A DNA stretch of 64,000 bases. It comes from Clostridium sp031626875. Its GTDB lineage: Bacteria; Bacillota; Clostridia; Clostridiales; Clostridiaceae. Below, in pieces: positions 1 to 9,172 of this stretch. Position numbers and translations under genes: made by a program. The first letter of the stretch is position 1, and each line of letters opens with the position of its first letter. The notes under the pieces were generated by a model. It was given only the letters and a program-made list of their open reading frames with translations, did not search any database and was not told where the DNA came from. The stretch lies in the NCBI RefSeq assembly GCF_031626875.1, contig NZ_JANDMF010000004.1, forward strand, positions 108,810 to 172,809, given 5' to 3'.

Positions 1-28
1 GCATCTCTTCATTTATGCTAAATTCCAT
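1..28 (-). CDS. Start of an unidentified gene, cut by the window edge
   Basis: An ATG at position 28 on the minus strand opens a frame reading MEFSINEEM before the window ends. It is preceded by a purine-rich AAGGGATGAGGGG stretch that can serve as a ribosome binding site, and it lies 14 bases after the stop of the MFS transporter gene. The spacing fits a further gene in the alpha-galactosidase operon. Nine residues are too few to suggest a product. Confidence 0.4.
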
Positions 29-42
29 ACCCCTCATCCCTT

Positions 43-1233
43 CTATTCATTGATAGCTCTATTATTTATTTTGAATTTAATTAGTATACCTAAACTTACT
101 AGAGTAAGTGCAAGGTAAACAAAGCCGTAGCTATGTACTCCATATATAACAGCAATATAACCTGTAATTAAATTTATAATTCCTGGGAAAATCGTGAATG
201 AGAATAAGTTATTCATTATGATAGCTGTGGAATGATCCTCTTTAGGAACCACATCCCATATAACCTTATTAGGTAATGGAATTAAAAGTCCATTGATTAT
301 GCCATGCATCAAAGTTACTACAACTATTATCATATATGAATTTGCCATTCCTATAATGGTCCATCTAATTATAAGAAATAAACATGCTATTCTTAATACA
401 CGATTAACATTTTTATAAATTTCAAATTTCTCAACACAAGGCAAAAGAATTGCTTCAAAACTTATCATAAGTATTGGTAGCATTCCAATATAGAAGTTTG
501 GTGCATTTAACTTTATAAGTATCATAGGTACACCATACCCAGTTGACGAACAAATTACGGCTGTTAATAATGAAAATGTTAGGATGAAAATTCTATAGTC
601 ATTATTTTTAAATAACTCTTTAATTTTAACCTTTTCACCCTTATCATCTTCTCTTGGTGGTTTTGTTATCTCTGGTAAGAAAAAAAGAACTATTATATTA
701 GCTATGATAAAAATACTTGATATCATTATGGTTTTTTCTGGGCTCATGAACCTTAACGCTATAGCACATATTGCTCCTGCGAGTCCAAAACCAATAGTTG
801 AAAAGACTCTTATCTTACCAAAAGTAACACCATATTTATTAGATAAATTTAAGAGATATTCTTCATTAACTACTCCCCCTGGTTGCATTAAAACATTTCT
901 TATTAAATTTAATATAAAAAACAAATAAAAATTATCTACCCATACAAGTCCAGCTAATGTTGTAATATTCACGATATTTACAAACTTATTTATTAATAAC
1001 AATCTTTTATATTTATCTATTATGATTCCCCAAACAAAAAAGGTAACTACGGTTATTAGTGGCAAAATTCCTACTATAAGGCTAATCTGCCCATCTGAAA
1101 ATCCTTTAGTATTTGATATAAATAATATATAGGTATTGCCTATTATAGTATTTCCTAAGCTATTTAAAACTGAATTTGCAGAAAAAATATTTACTACCCT
1201 TTTTATTTCTTTATCCTTGATTTTAGTTTCCAT
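43..1233 (-). CDS. MFS transporter, probably for sugars or oligosaccharides
   Basis: The 396-residue product is highly hydrophobic along its whole length, with about twelve predicted membrane segments and a charged central loop near residues 190-210. This is the usual size and layout of a major facilitator superfamily permease. It starts one base after the stop of the GH36 alpha-galactosidase gene, so the two are almost certainly co-transcribed and perhaps translationally coupled. From that context I infer import of alpha-galactosides such as melibiose or raffinose-type sugars by ion symport. No substrate-specific motif is readable, so the substrate rests on the neighbour alone. The family assignment is firm. 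Confidence 0.85.
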   Translation of the reverse strand: METKIKDKEIKRVVNIFSANSVLNSLGNTIIGNTYILFISNTKGFSDGQISLIVGILPLITVVTFFVWGIIIDKYKRLLLINKFVNIVNITTLAGLVWVDNFYLFFILNLIRNVLMQPGGVVNEEYLLNLSNKYGVTFGKIRVFSTIGFGLAGAICAIALRFMSPEKTIMISSIFIIANIIVLFFLPEITKPPREDDKGEKVKIKELFKNNDYRIFILTFSLLTAVICSSTGYGVPMILIKLNAPNFYIGMLPILMISFEAILLPCVEKFEIYKNVNRVLRIACLFLIIRWTIIGMANSYMIIVVVTLMHGIINGLLIPLPNKVIWDVVPKEDHSTAIIMNNLFSFTIFPGIINLITGYIAVIYGVHSYGFVYLALTLVSLGILIKFKINNRAINE

Positions 1234-1234
1234 C

Positions 1235-3469
1235 TTAAGTATCCCTTACCTCATTTAATACAAATAATTTAGACATGAAATCTTCATGTTTTCTTTCATA
1301 GTATTCTCTAATCTTCCCTGTATAATCCTTAGATAATATAATTCCTAAATTCATCAGCTCATCTCCATAGTAATTTTCTTCTCTGCCTTCTATGGAATAA
1401 AGCTTATTTGGATTTAATCCTTTTAGTTTTATTCGATTATACTTTTCATTTGGTCTACTTAAAATTTGATAATAGCCTACAATAGCTTTCTTTTTATCCT
1501 CTGAAACTACCATCCATGAGGTTTCATTTCCTTGAAATGGACTCATTAATCTATAGAAATCTCCATGATGCAAAAGTAGTTTATTCTCTTTAAAAAACCT
1601 AATTTGCTCTTTAATAATCTTCTTTTCTTCCTCTGTAATAGAATTTAAATTTAATTCATATCCAAAAGTTCCAAAAAGTGCAACATTTCCTCTTGTTTCA
1701 AGAGGTGTAATACGTCCTACCTGATGATTTGGAATAGCTGATACATGACTTCCAATAGAACTTAAAGGATAAATAATAGAACTTCCATATTGTATCTTAA
1801 GTCTTTCTATTGCATCTGTATCATCACTTGCCCAAGCTTGTGGTGCATAATATAACATTCCTGGATCAAATCTTGCCCCACCTCCTGCACAAGATTCTAT
1901 TAATATATCTGGATAATTTTTTGTTAACTTTTGAAGTAATTTATATACTCCAAGTATATACCTATGAAACAATTCTCCCTGAGTATCTTCTTTTAATGAT
2001 TTTGAATAAGCTTCAGTAATATACCTATTCATATCCCATTTAATATATGAAATTTTAGAATTTCCTATCACTTTATCTATTAAGTTAAAAATATATTCTA
2101 CAACTTCATCTTGTGAAAAATCTAAAACAAATTGATTTCTCCCATGAGACATATTTCTATTAGGTGTATTTATAACCCACTCTGGATGTTTTTTATAAAT
2201 TTTTGTATCTAAACAAACCATTTCAGGTTCAAACCACAAACCAAATTTTAAACCTATTTCTTCAATCTTTTTTGATAAACCAGCTATTCCTTCTGGTAAT
2301 TTTTCTAGATTAGGAAACCAATCGCCAAGAGAAGTCTTATCATCATTTCTTCTTCCAAACCATCCATCATCTAGTACAAATAATTCTATGCCCAAATTCT
2401 TTGCGCTTTTTGCAATAGATAAAATCTTTTCTTCATTAAAATCAAAATATGTGGCTTCCCAATTATTTATAAGAATTGGTCTTTCTTTATCTCTCCATTT
2501 TCCACGGGCTAGTCTTGTCCTATAAATTTTATGGAAAGTTTGACTCATTTTATTTAATCCTTCTGAAGAATAAACCATCACACATTCTGGTGTTTGGAAC
2601 TCTTCATTTGAATTAAGCTTCCATCTAAATTCATCTGGATGAATTCCCATCATAACCCTTGAAACTCCATATGGGTCAACTTCAACTTGACCTAAAAAAT
2701 TACCACTATAAACTAATGAAAAACCATATGATTCTCCAATATTTTCTGTAGTATCTGGCCTCTTCAAAATTAGAAATGGATTATGCATGTGACTACTTGC
2801 CCCTCTTAAGCTGTGAATTGATTGAACACCTTCTACAAGTTTTCTTGTTCTTAAATGACATTCTCTAGCCCATGCACCTGAAGTATGAATCATTTCAAAA
2901 TCGCAGTCAGCCAAATCTATGCTTAAACTCATAGCACTATCAATAAAGAAAGGTTCTTTTCCTATATTTATTATTTTAGTGTTTCTACATATTACATCTA
3001 AGTCTTTGTAAATAGTATAACTAAGTATAAGTTTGCTTTTTAATACCTCATCAACTAAAGTTATTTCAAGGCTTTCTGCTTCTTTTTCATCTTCCACATA
3101 AGTTGCTGGCAAGCCTTGGAGCTTTCTCTTTCCTTTAAAAATTTCATATCCTTTATATACAAAATTACTAATCTTACTTCCATTTTTACCTGTAATAGAA
3201 AATGCAGGATATCTATAATCTGTTGTGCCATAGCTTGGATAATCCTGTTTAATATGCTCTAGTGATGAAGTATAATCATCTTTAAACATGTTGCAAGAAG
3301 GTCTAAGTTCCCTTTCTATTATGTGTTTAAAAGAGCTTCTATGTTTAATCTTTTTCCCAAAATATAAATTTTCAATCTGCTCTATTTTATCCATTACCCT
3401 TATGATATAACTTATATTATTGTTATAAAGATGGAACTCCCTTGTATTCTCATTAAACTTTATTGTCAT
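1235..3469 (-). CDS. Alpha-galactosidase, glycoside hydrolase family 36
   Basis: The 744-residue protein matches the usual length of bacterial GH36 enzymes, which release terminal alpha-galactose from melibiose, raffinose and galactomannan side chains by a retaining mechanism. Visible motifs are VLDDGWFGRRNDD near residues 365-377, IKWDMNR with the nucleophile at Asp479, ESCAGGGARFD near 525-535, and WASDDTD with the likely acid/base at Asp549. The N-terminal 320 residues form the beta-sandwich domain typical of the family. There is no signal peptide, so it acts in the cytoplasm on imported sugar. It lies downstream of a sugar-binding protein and a response regulator and directly upstream of an MFS permease. 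A cre-like site sits just before the start codon. Confidence 0.95.
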   Translation of the reverse strand: MTIKFNENTREFHLYNNNISYIIRVMDKIEQIENLYFGKKIKHRSSFKHIIERELRPSCNMFKDDYTSSLEHIKQDYPSYGTTDYRYPAFSITGKNGSKISNFVYKGYEIFKGKRKLQGLPATYVEDEKEAESLEITLVDEVLKSKLILSYTIYKDLDVICRNTKIINIGKEPFFIDSAMSLSIDLADCDFEMIHTSGAWARECHLRTRKLVEGVQSIHSLRGASSHMHNPFLILKRPDTTENIGESYGFSLVYSGNFLGQVEVDPYGVSRVMMGIHPDEFRWKLNSNEEFQTPECVMVYSSEGLNKMSQTFHKIYRTRLARGKWRDKERPILINNWEATYFDFNEEKILSIAKSAKNLGIELFVLDDGWFGRRNDDKTSLGDWFPNLEKLPEGIAGLSKKIEEIGLKFGLWFEPEMVCLDTKIYKKHPEWVINTPNRNMSHGRNQFVLDFSQDEVVEYIFNLIDKVIGNSKISYIKWDMNRYITEAYSKSLKEDTQGELFHRYILGVYKLLQKLTKNYPDILIESCAGGGARFDPGMLYYAPQAWASDDTDAIERLKIQYGSSIIYPLSSIGSHVSAIPNHQVGRITPLETRGNVALFGTFGYELNLNSITEEEKKIIKEQIRFFKENKLLLHHGDFYRLMSPFQGNETSWMVVSEDKKKAIVGYYQILSRPNEKYNRIKLKGLNPNKLYSIEGREENYYGDELMNLGIILSKDYTGKIREYYERKHEDFMSKLFVLNEVRDT

Positions 3470-3483
3470 AGTATCCTCCTTCT

Positions 3484-3498
3484 TAGTAAACGTATACT
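3484..3498. promoter_or_regulatory. Putative cre (CcpA) site upstream of the alpha-galactosidase gene
   Basis: TAGTAAACGTATACT fits the catabolite-responsive element consensus WTGNAANCGNWNNCW except at position 2. The core AAACGT is nearly palindromic. It lies 15-29 bases upstream of the GH36 start codon, where a bound CcpA would block elongation or initiation. A LacI-family or other operator would look similar. Confidence 0.4.
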
Positions 3499-3617
3499 TG
3501 AAAAATATAGCATTTTTCTGCTTTTCTAAGTATATATCTCCAAATTAATCCTGTCTACGAAATGTTCTCTATACCATACTTTTTGTTAATAATTCATATT
3601 TAAAGTTAATTTTTTGC

Positions 3618-4895
3618 TTATCTTAAGTTTTTCCACTCTTTATTGCTTTCTTCTCTTATCTCCTTTACATCTGGAGCTATTACATACTTTTGTACATATT
3701 TTGAATTAAGTCCAGTTATCTTTCTATTGTTATTATATTTATCATGAATTCTCCTTTCTTCATCTGTTTGATTTTTCATCATATCTCCTTCTATTATTAT
3801 TGGTAAATTAAACTCTTTTAAAGACTCAATCATTTTCATGTTATTTTCATTATTTTTTAATGTAGACATTATATTTACAGCCTTAGCATATCTATCTTCC
3901 TCATACATAAACTTCATAAAATCTTTAGCTATCTCTGGATTTTTAGTGTTTTTACTAATTCCAAATCTAAAGTTTCCAGCTATATTTATAAATTTACTTT
4001 CAGGAATTGGAAATATTCCTATATCTTCTTTATTCATTCCCATATCTTCTAGCTGATAAATTAAATCTGAACTACAATTAATCATGGCAATCTTTCCATC
4101 TTTAATATCATTTTTACACTGTTCCCAATCATAATTAAGCAAATCATCTTCACAGTATCCTTTTTTAACTATATTTCTTGCAAATTCTAAAGATTTATAT
4201 ATACCACTTTCAGAACCTAATACATCATTAGAATTTATTACTATTTTATTTTCGATATCTTGATCTAGTAAATATGGTACTGTATCAACCCATATACTCA
4301 TGGCCCATGACTGCTTATAATTTAATGTAATTGGTGTTTTTCCTATAGTTTTTATTTTATTACAAGCATCAAAAAATTCATCTATAGTTTTAGGTATATG
4401 TTGTATATTTGCATCTTTAAATATTTTTTTATTATAGATTATGCCTGGCCAAGCAATTGAAGTTGATAAGCTATATAACTTTTCATCATCACCAACTCCA
4501 ACACTATAACTATAAATATTATCTTCATTAAATCCTAAATCATCTAGAGGAATAAAATAATCTTTATATTCATTTGTGCTTATAACTGTTGGTACTAATG
4601 TAACATCTGGCAACTCTCCAACAGAAGCCTTCCTCTCCAATATTTCCTCAAAATCACCTTTAAGATCTAAATTAACTTGTACCTTTGGATGTATTTTTTC
4701 AAACTCCTCAATCAATGAATTTAACTCTTCTCTCTTATCTGTTCTATTGCTTATAAAAGTAATTGTTCCTTCTAATTCATTTTTACTTTCACTAAAGTTA
4801 GCACTCCTATTAAGAACTACAACTGTACAAATAATAATTATAAAAATTAATAAAACTAAACATGATATTTTTATAGTTTTATTATATTTACTCAC
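3618..4895 (-). CDS. Membrane-anchored extracellular sugar-binding protein (SBP family 1)
   Basis: A 425-residue protein with one N-terminal hydrophobic segment (about residues 8-28) followed by a family 1 ABC solute-binding domain. Supporting features are a GxITFxSxRTDKRxxLNxLIxEFEK-like start, LPDVTLVP, AWPGIIYNKKIF and GNFRFGISKN. The hydrophobic segment holds a Cys but no lipobox, so it is probably a signal anchor and not a lipoprotein. The GTG start is set by AGAGGG six bases upstream. No ABC permease genes are nearby. Instead it follows the AraC-type response regulator by 29 bases, with the matching sensor kinase divergent. I infer that it presents a sugar to that kinase, as in three-component systems, and may not take part in transport. 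Confidence 0.85.
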   Translation of the reverse strand: MSKYNKTIKISCLVLLIFIIIICTVVVLNRSANFSESKNELEGTITFISNRTDKREELNSLIEEFEKIHPKVQVNLDLKGDFEEILERKASVGELPDVTLVPTVISTNEYKDYFIPLDDLGFNEDNIYSYSVGVGDDEKLYSLSTSIAWPGIIYNKKIFKDANIQHIPKTIDEFFDACNKIKTIGKTPITLNYKQSWAMSIWVDTVPYLLDQDIENKIVINSNDVLGSESGIYKSLEFARNIVKKGYCEDDLLNYDWEQCKNDIKDGKIAMINCSSDLIYQLEDMGMNKEDIGIFPIPESKFINIAGNFRFGISKNTKNPEIAKDFMKFMYEEDRYAKAVNIMSTLKNNENNMKMIESLKEFNLPIIIEGDMMKNQTDEERRIHDKYNNNRKITGLNSKYVQKYVIAPDVKEIREESNKEWKNLR

Positions 4896-4924
4896 ACAAA
4901 ACCCTCTTTCCTCTTTTTATCAGT

Positions 4925-6175
4925 TTAATTTATTTTTGCCTTACTATTTCTAAATCCATTTGGAGTAGTCCCTGTAATTTTTTTAAAAGCTCGTCCAAAA
5001 GTTATTGAATCACTGTATCCTACATGTTCTGCAATTTCATATACTTTTAAGTTTGTTGTCATAAGAATTTCTTTAGCTTTTTTTATCCTGTATTTTGATA
5101 AAAAATCATAAAATCCTTCTCCTACTTCTTTTTTAAATAGCTCTGATAAATAGTTATGACTTAAATAAACTTCAGAAGCTACATCCTTTAAAGTAATATC
5201 TTTATTAAAATTATTAATTATATATTTTTTAGCCAAATCTACAGCTATAGTATTAGAATTTTTTTTATCTTCTTTTAATATTTCTAAAAGCTTTTGTGAC
5301 TGATTCAAAAAATATTTCTTTGTTTTACAATCACAGCATATATTTGACTTAACTTTAGCTACCAATCTAGACTGTTCCCTTAATTCCCACACTTTTTCTG
5401 TTTTCTCTAGAATATATACAAGTCTTCCACTTTCAACAAAAATATCAGTTTCCTTTTCCATTTTTCTTCTTAAATCATTTACATTTGTACAAGCATTAAC
5501 ATTGAAATATAAAATCATATATATACTATCTTCATAATTAAAAAATAAGTATTCAAGATATTCATATTTTTTTATTAGATTTTTTATAAAACTTTTCAAT
5601 ATCACATTATCATCCTCTTTTTTTCTTTCGATAACAATCATATTGTAAAGATAATTTTCATCTAACTGCATATTTTCAAGTAATGAATTATTTACTTTAT
5701 AATTTATATTCTTATTAGAAAATAATATATTCTTAAAAAAATCCTTCTTTAAGATTTCAATTGATTTATTTAAGATTTTATCTTGTCTTATGTTATTGCT
5801 TATTTTCACCTCAACATCACTAAGTGCTTCCTTTAACTCCTCTTCTTTAATAGGTTTTAAAAGATAGTTATTTGCACCTGCTTTCATACTATCCCTAACA
5901 TAATTAAACTCATCATAACCACTTAAAACTATAAAAGCAGGAGCCTTACTAAGCTCTGCTATAGATTTTTCTATAAGTTCTAGTCCTGTCATTATTGGCA
6001 TCTTTATATCTGTTATTACTAAATCAACATCTTTATAATTTTTTTTCAAGTAATCAAATGCTAGTGATCCATTTTGGAAATGGTTTTTAACCTCATAATC
6101 ATTGAATAATCGCTTAATTTTTTTACTTAACCCCATTCGAATTATTTTATCATCATCTACGATTAATATTCTCAT
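4925..6175 (-). CDS. YesN-type response regulator with AraC-family DNA-binding domain
   Basis: The frame is open a little further upstream, but the ATG giving MRILIVDDDK has a perfect AGGAGGAG site before it, so the protein is 416 residues. The receiver domain (1-120) has the acidic cluster VDDDK at 6-10, phospho-acceptor Asp56 in DLVITDIKMP and Lys in YLLKPIKEEE. A linker of about 180 residues follows. The C-terminal 100 residues are an AraC-type double helix-turn-helix (YLSELFKKEVGEGF, GYSDSITFGRAFKKITGTTP). It is the partner of the divergent YesM-type kinase at 6330 and probably activates the sugar-binding protein and alpha-galactosidase genes downstream. Confidence 0.93.
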   Translation of the reverse strand: MRILIVDDDKIIRMGLSKKIKRLFNDYEVKNHFQNGSLAFDYLKKNYKDVDLVITDIKMPIMTGLELIEKSIAELSKAPAFIVLSGYDEFNYVRDSMKAGANNYLLKPIKEEELKEALSDVEVKISNNIRQDKILNKSIEILKKDFFKNILFSNKNINYKVNNSLLENMQLDENYLYNMIVIERKKEDDNVILKSFIKNLIKKYEYLEYLFFNYEDSIYMILYFNVNACTNVNDLRRKMEKETDIFVESGRLVYILEKTEKVWELREQSRLVAKVKSNICCDCKTKKYFLNQSQKLLEILKEDKKNSNTIAVDLAKKYIINNFNKDITLKDVASEVYLSHNYLSELFKKEVGEGFYDFLSKYRIKKAKEILMTTNLKVYEIAEHVGYSDSITFGRAFKKITGTTPNGFRNSKAKIN

Positions 6176-6329
6176 AAATCTCCTCCTCATAGACATTGAA
6201 TATTTTTTAGGATTGATATATATTAAGATTATACAATAAAAATATATTCTTTTAAATTATAGATATATCTTTTCTTTCTACATTATATTCTTTATTTTAC
6301 AAAAATATAGCAGTATAGAAGGTGCCACT

Positions 6330-8093
6330 ATGAAATTAAATAGAAATTTATCCATAAAAAAGTTAACTTTAATCATTTTTAGTATTATGTATACTATATT
6401 TTTTATAATAACAAGTATAAATCTATATTCATATTCTAAATACGAATTCAGTAAAACTGAAAAGCTTATTAAAAATTACAATATAAGTTTAAGTCAACAA
6501 CTTACTGAAAAGATAAATAACATATCTAACGTTTCAAAATATCCCTTACTTATTCCTGAAATAGATAATCTACATTCTATTCTTTCAGCGAATAAATCCT
6601 TTAGTATAAGTGATTATAATTACTTAACTTATTTATGCGAAATGATGCTAATTCAAAATGATTCCATCAATGGTGCATATTTATATGACTTAAAAGGAAG
6701 AGGTGTCTTTTCAACAAGAAATAGTGCCAATGATAAACTTAAAAATCCTACAACTGAGAAATGGTTTTTAGATGCATTAACTTCTTCTGAAACAACCACA
6801 CTTATTTCTAACATAAATTCAAATAATATTTTTGAAATTACATCCACTAATGATGAACATTCAATAGCTATAGCAAGAAAGATTATAGATATAAAAACAC
6901 AAAAACTTAATGGTTTAGTACTAGTTACTTTGCCTTTAAAAGACCTTGAGAATTTGCTAAAGAAAGATTTACCATTTACTAATCAAGGAACAAGTATTTT
7001 TGATTCTAATGGTAATTGTATTCTAAATACAGCTGAAAACAAGTTTATTCCTTCTGCTAATGAAATAAAGTATTATTTATATTTACCAACTTTAAAGTAT
7101 ACTAATACCAATCCAGATTACATTATATCCTATAATAAAATTCCTACTACCAATTGGGCTTTGGTTACATCCATTCCAAAAAGTGATGCTTATCATATAG
7201 ATACTTTATATATCATATTTTTTATAACTAATATAGTTTTTTACTTGATTTTATTTATTGTTTTGTTTTTTTTCTTTTTAAAAAGGATATTTAATCCTAT
7301 AAAATCCTTAATTCAAAATATGGAAGGCAATATTGAATTAAACCTTGGCTTCGAATTTAACTATAATAGCAATGATGAAATTGGAATATTAGTAAAATCT
7401 TATAATGAAATGAAAAACAGAATTAATCATCTAATAACAATTAACTATAAAAATAAGATAGAACAAAAAGAACTTGACCTTAGACAACTACAAAATCAGA
7501 TTAATCCTCACTTTATATACAATACACTAGAATCTATTCACATGATGGCCGAGATTAATGATGATTTAGAGACTTCTACAATGGCTGAATATTTTGGTTC
7601 AATCATTAGATATAGCATGAACAGGAAAGTTAATACAGTTTTATTAAAAGATGAAATCAGAATTATTGACAACTATATATATCTTCAAAGGATACGATTT
7701 GACCAATTATTTAATATAGAAAATTTAATTGAACCAGAGGTTTTGAATTGTGAAATAATAAAAATGATAATTCAACCTTTAATTGAAAATTCTATATATC
7801 ATGGATTAAGTGAATGTAATGGAGATGGAAAAATCATAATTCAAGGACAACATATTAATGATAACCTACTCTTGACTGTATCAGATAATGGTACAGGCAT
7901 TGATGATATTATCCTAAAGGATTTAAATGATTATATAAATGACAAAAATAGCAAATTTAAAGGAATCGCTCTTAGAAATATCAATAAAAGACTTAAACTA
8001 AATTATGGAGATGAATATGGTCTTGAAATATTTAGCGTGCTTGGTAAAGGAACTTCTATGACTTTAACACTTCCATATATAGTTGAATTTTAG
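6330..8093 (+). CDS. YesM-type sensor histidine kinase
   Basis: 587 residues with membrane segments at about 11-33 and 293-317 enclosing an extracellular Cache-like sensor domain. A HAMP segment (about 318-370), a His_kinase domain with QINPHFIYNTLES (phospho-His near 394), and a C-terminal HATPase domain follow. The ATPase domain has IQPLIENSIYHG as N box, DNGTGI as G1 and GKGTSMTLTLP at the end. The architecture is that of LytS/YesM kinases, which pair with YesN regulators. It is divergent from such a regulator across about 150 bases that must hold both promoters. The likely signal is an extracellular sugar, possibly delivered by the anchored binding protein at 3618. Confidence 0.93.
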   Translation: MKLNRNLSIKKLTLIIFSIMYTIFFIITSINLYSYSKYEFSKTEKLIKNYNISLSQQLTEKINNISNVSKYPLLIPEIDNLHSILSANKSFSISDYNYLTYLCEMMLIQNDSINGAYLYDLKGRGVFSTRNSANDKLKNPTTEKWFLDALTSSETTTLISNINSNNIFEITSTNDEHSIAIARKIIDIKTQKLNGLVLVTLPLKDLENLLKKDLPFTNQGTSIFDSNGNCILNTAENKFIPSANEIKYYLYLPTLKYTNTNPDYIISYNKIPTTNWALVTSIPKSDAYHIDTLYIIFFITNIVFYLILFIVLFFFFLKRIFNPIKSLIQNMEGNIELNLGFEFNYNSNDEIGILVKSYNEMKNRINHLITINYKNKIEQKELDLRQLQNQINPHFIYNTLESIHMMAEINDDLETSTMAEYFGSIIRYSMNRKVNTVLLKDEIRIIDNYIYLQRIRFDQLFNIENLIEPEVLNCEIIKMIIQPLIENSIYHGLSECNGDGKIIIQGQHINDNLLLTVSDNGTGIDDIILKDLNDYINDKNSKFKGIALRNINKRLKLNYGDEYGLEIFSVLGKGTSMTLTLPYIVEF

Positions 8094-8164
8094 TATCACT
8101 ACTAATTTAAAATCATATATTATATTACCAAATATAAATACAGTAAAATTTTGAGGTGATCTAA

Positions 8165-9115
8165 ATGCTTTTAGCAAAGGATTATTTTCCAATTGTTTTG
8201 AATTCTAAGTATATTTATGAAGGAACAGGTGATAAGTTAGTTAATTTTACAAGATTTACTGATTATACTAATAATAAAAAACAGCAATTTCGAATAGACA
8301 CTGGTAAAAATGAAATTATAAATATCTATAAATCAACTATTCTAGGTGTCAAACTAATTTTCACTGAAGATGAAATTCACTATCGTGAAAATTTTTTAGG
8401 TAAAACTCCAAATAAACAAGATTATATTTTATTAAATCCAATAACTACAGGTAGACGATGGACTTTATCTGATGGAAGTAACAGAACTATAACTAATGTG
8501 GATATTCCACTTCAAACTTCTTATAAAACATTTCCATCAGTAATTGAAGTCACCACTATAAATGGTAAAAATAAAACTATAGATTATTATGCTAAAGATA
8601 CTGGTTTAGTTAAAACTAGTTTTTATTCTGATAATATTTTAATAGCTTCTTCTACTTTAAAAGAAATTAAAGAAAATGTATCATTAACTCAAAAAATAAG
8701 ATTTTTTTATCCTAATGATAAGATCAATGGTATCTCATATATAGATAAAAATATAAATTTTTTCACCAATGATTCAACCAAGATAAAATTTGAAAATGAA
8801 TTTCAAGAGTATACTAAAAATTTTGCTCCTTGTATAGGCTCTAAAACAGGAATTAATTATGTCTATTTTAATGATATTGACTATATGGTTTATATTGATT
8901 TCTCACACAATTTTGTAAACGATTTAGGAATTAATTCTAAATATGAGTATCTAAGTTTAATTTCAATAACTAATTCTATGGGAAAGTATTATAACGAATC
9001 TAAAGTTTATATTACTGTAGATGGTAATCCCTATAGTTCTCATTATATTCAAAAACAACCTAGAGAACCTTTCTTAACAGACTTTAATAATATAAATGAA
9101 ATAATACTTCCTTAA
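8165..9115 (+). CDS. GerMN-domain-like protein of unknown function
   Basis: A 316-residue protein with an AGGTGATCTAA site before its ATG, 71 bases after the kinase gene and followed by a strong terminator, so probably co-transcribed with the kinase. The last 110 residues (FFTNDSTKIKFENEF..., DYMVYIDFSHNFVNDLG, SLISITNSMGKYY, VYITVDGNPY) resemble the GerMN fold found in sporulation and spore-germination proteins. The first 180 residues are an uncharacterised beta-rich domain with an LNPITTGRRWTLSDGS stretch. No signal peptide or membrane segment is obvious, which is odd for a GerMN protein. The domain call is by eye and the role is unknown. Confidence 0.65.
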   Translation: MLLAKDYFPIVLNSKYIYEGTGDKLVNFTRFTDYTNNKKQQFRIDTGKNEIINIYKSTILGVKLIFTEDEIHYRENFLGKTPNKQDYILLNPITTGRRWTLSDGSNRTITNVDIPLQTSYKTFPSVIEVTTINGKNKTIDYYAKDTGLVKTSFYSDNILIASSTLKEIKENVSLTQKIRFFYPNDKINGISYIDKNINFFTNDSTKIKFENEFQEYTKNFAPCIGSKTGINYVYFNDIDYMVYIDFSHNFVNDLGINSKYEYLSLISITNSMGKYYNESKVYITVDGNPYSSHYIQKQPREPFLTDFNNINEIILP

Positions 9116-9131
9116 TATGAATTTAGGTATT

Positions 9132-9166
9132 AAAAAGAGGAGTTTACTAATTTGAACCCCTCTTTT
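9132..9166. terminator. Bidirectional terminator between convergent genes
   Basis: Stem AAAAGAGG/CCTCTTTT, extended by GTT/AAC past a mismatch, with A and T runs on both sides. It serves the GerMN-like gene on the plus strand and the exported-protein gene on the minus strand. Confidence 0.85.
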
Positions 9167-9172
9167 ACACTT

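Noticed and set aside
4800..4895. Sugar-binding protein as a lipoprotein
   Set aside because: The only Cys in the hydrophobic segment is in IIIICTVV, which lacks the L-A/S-G/A-C lipobox.
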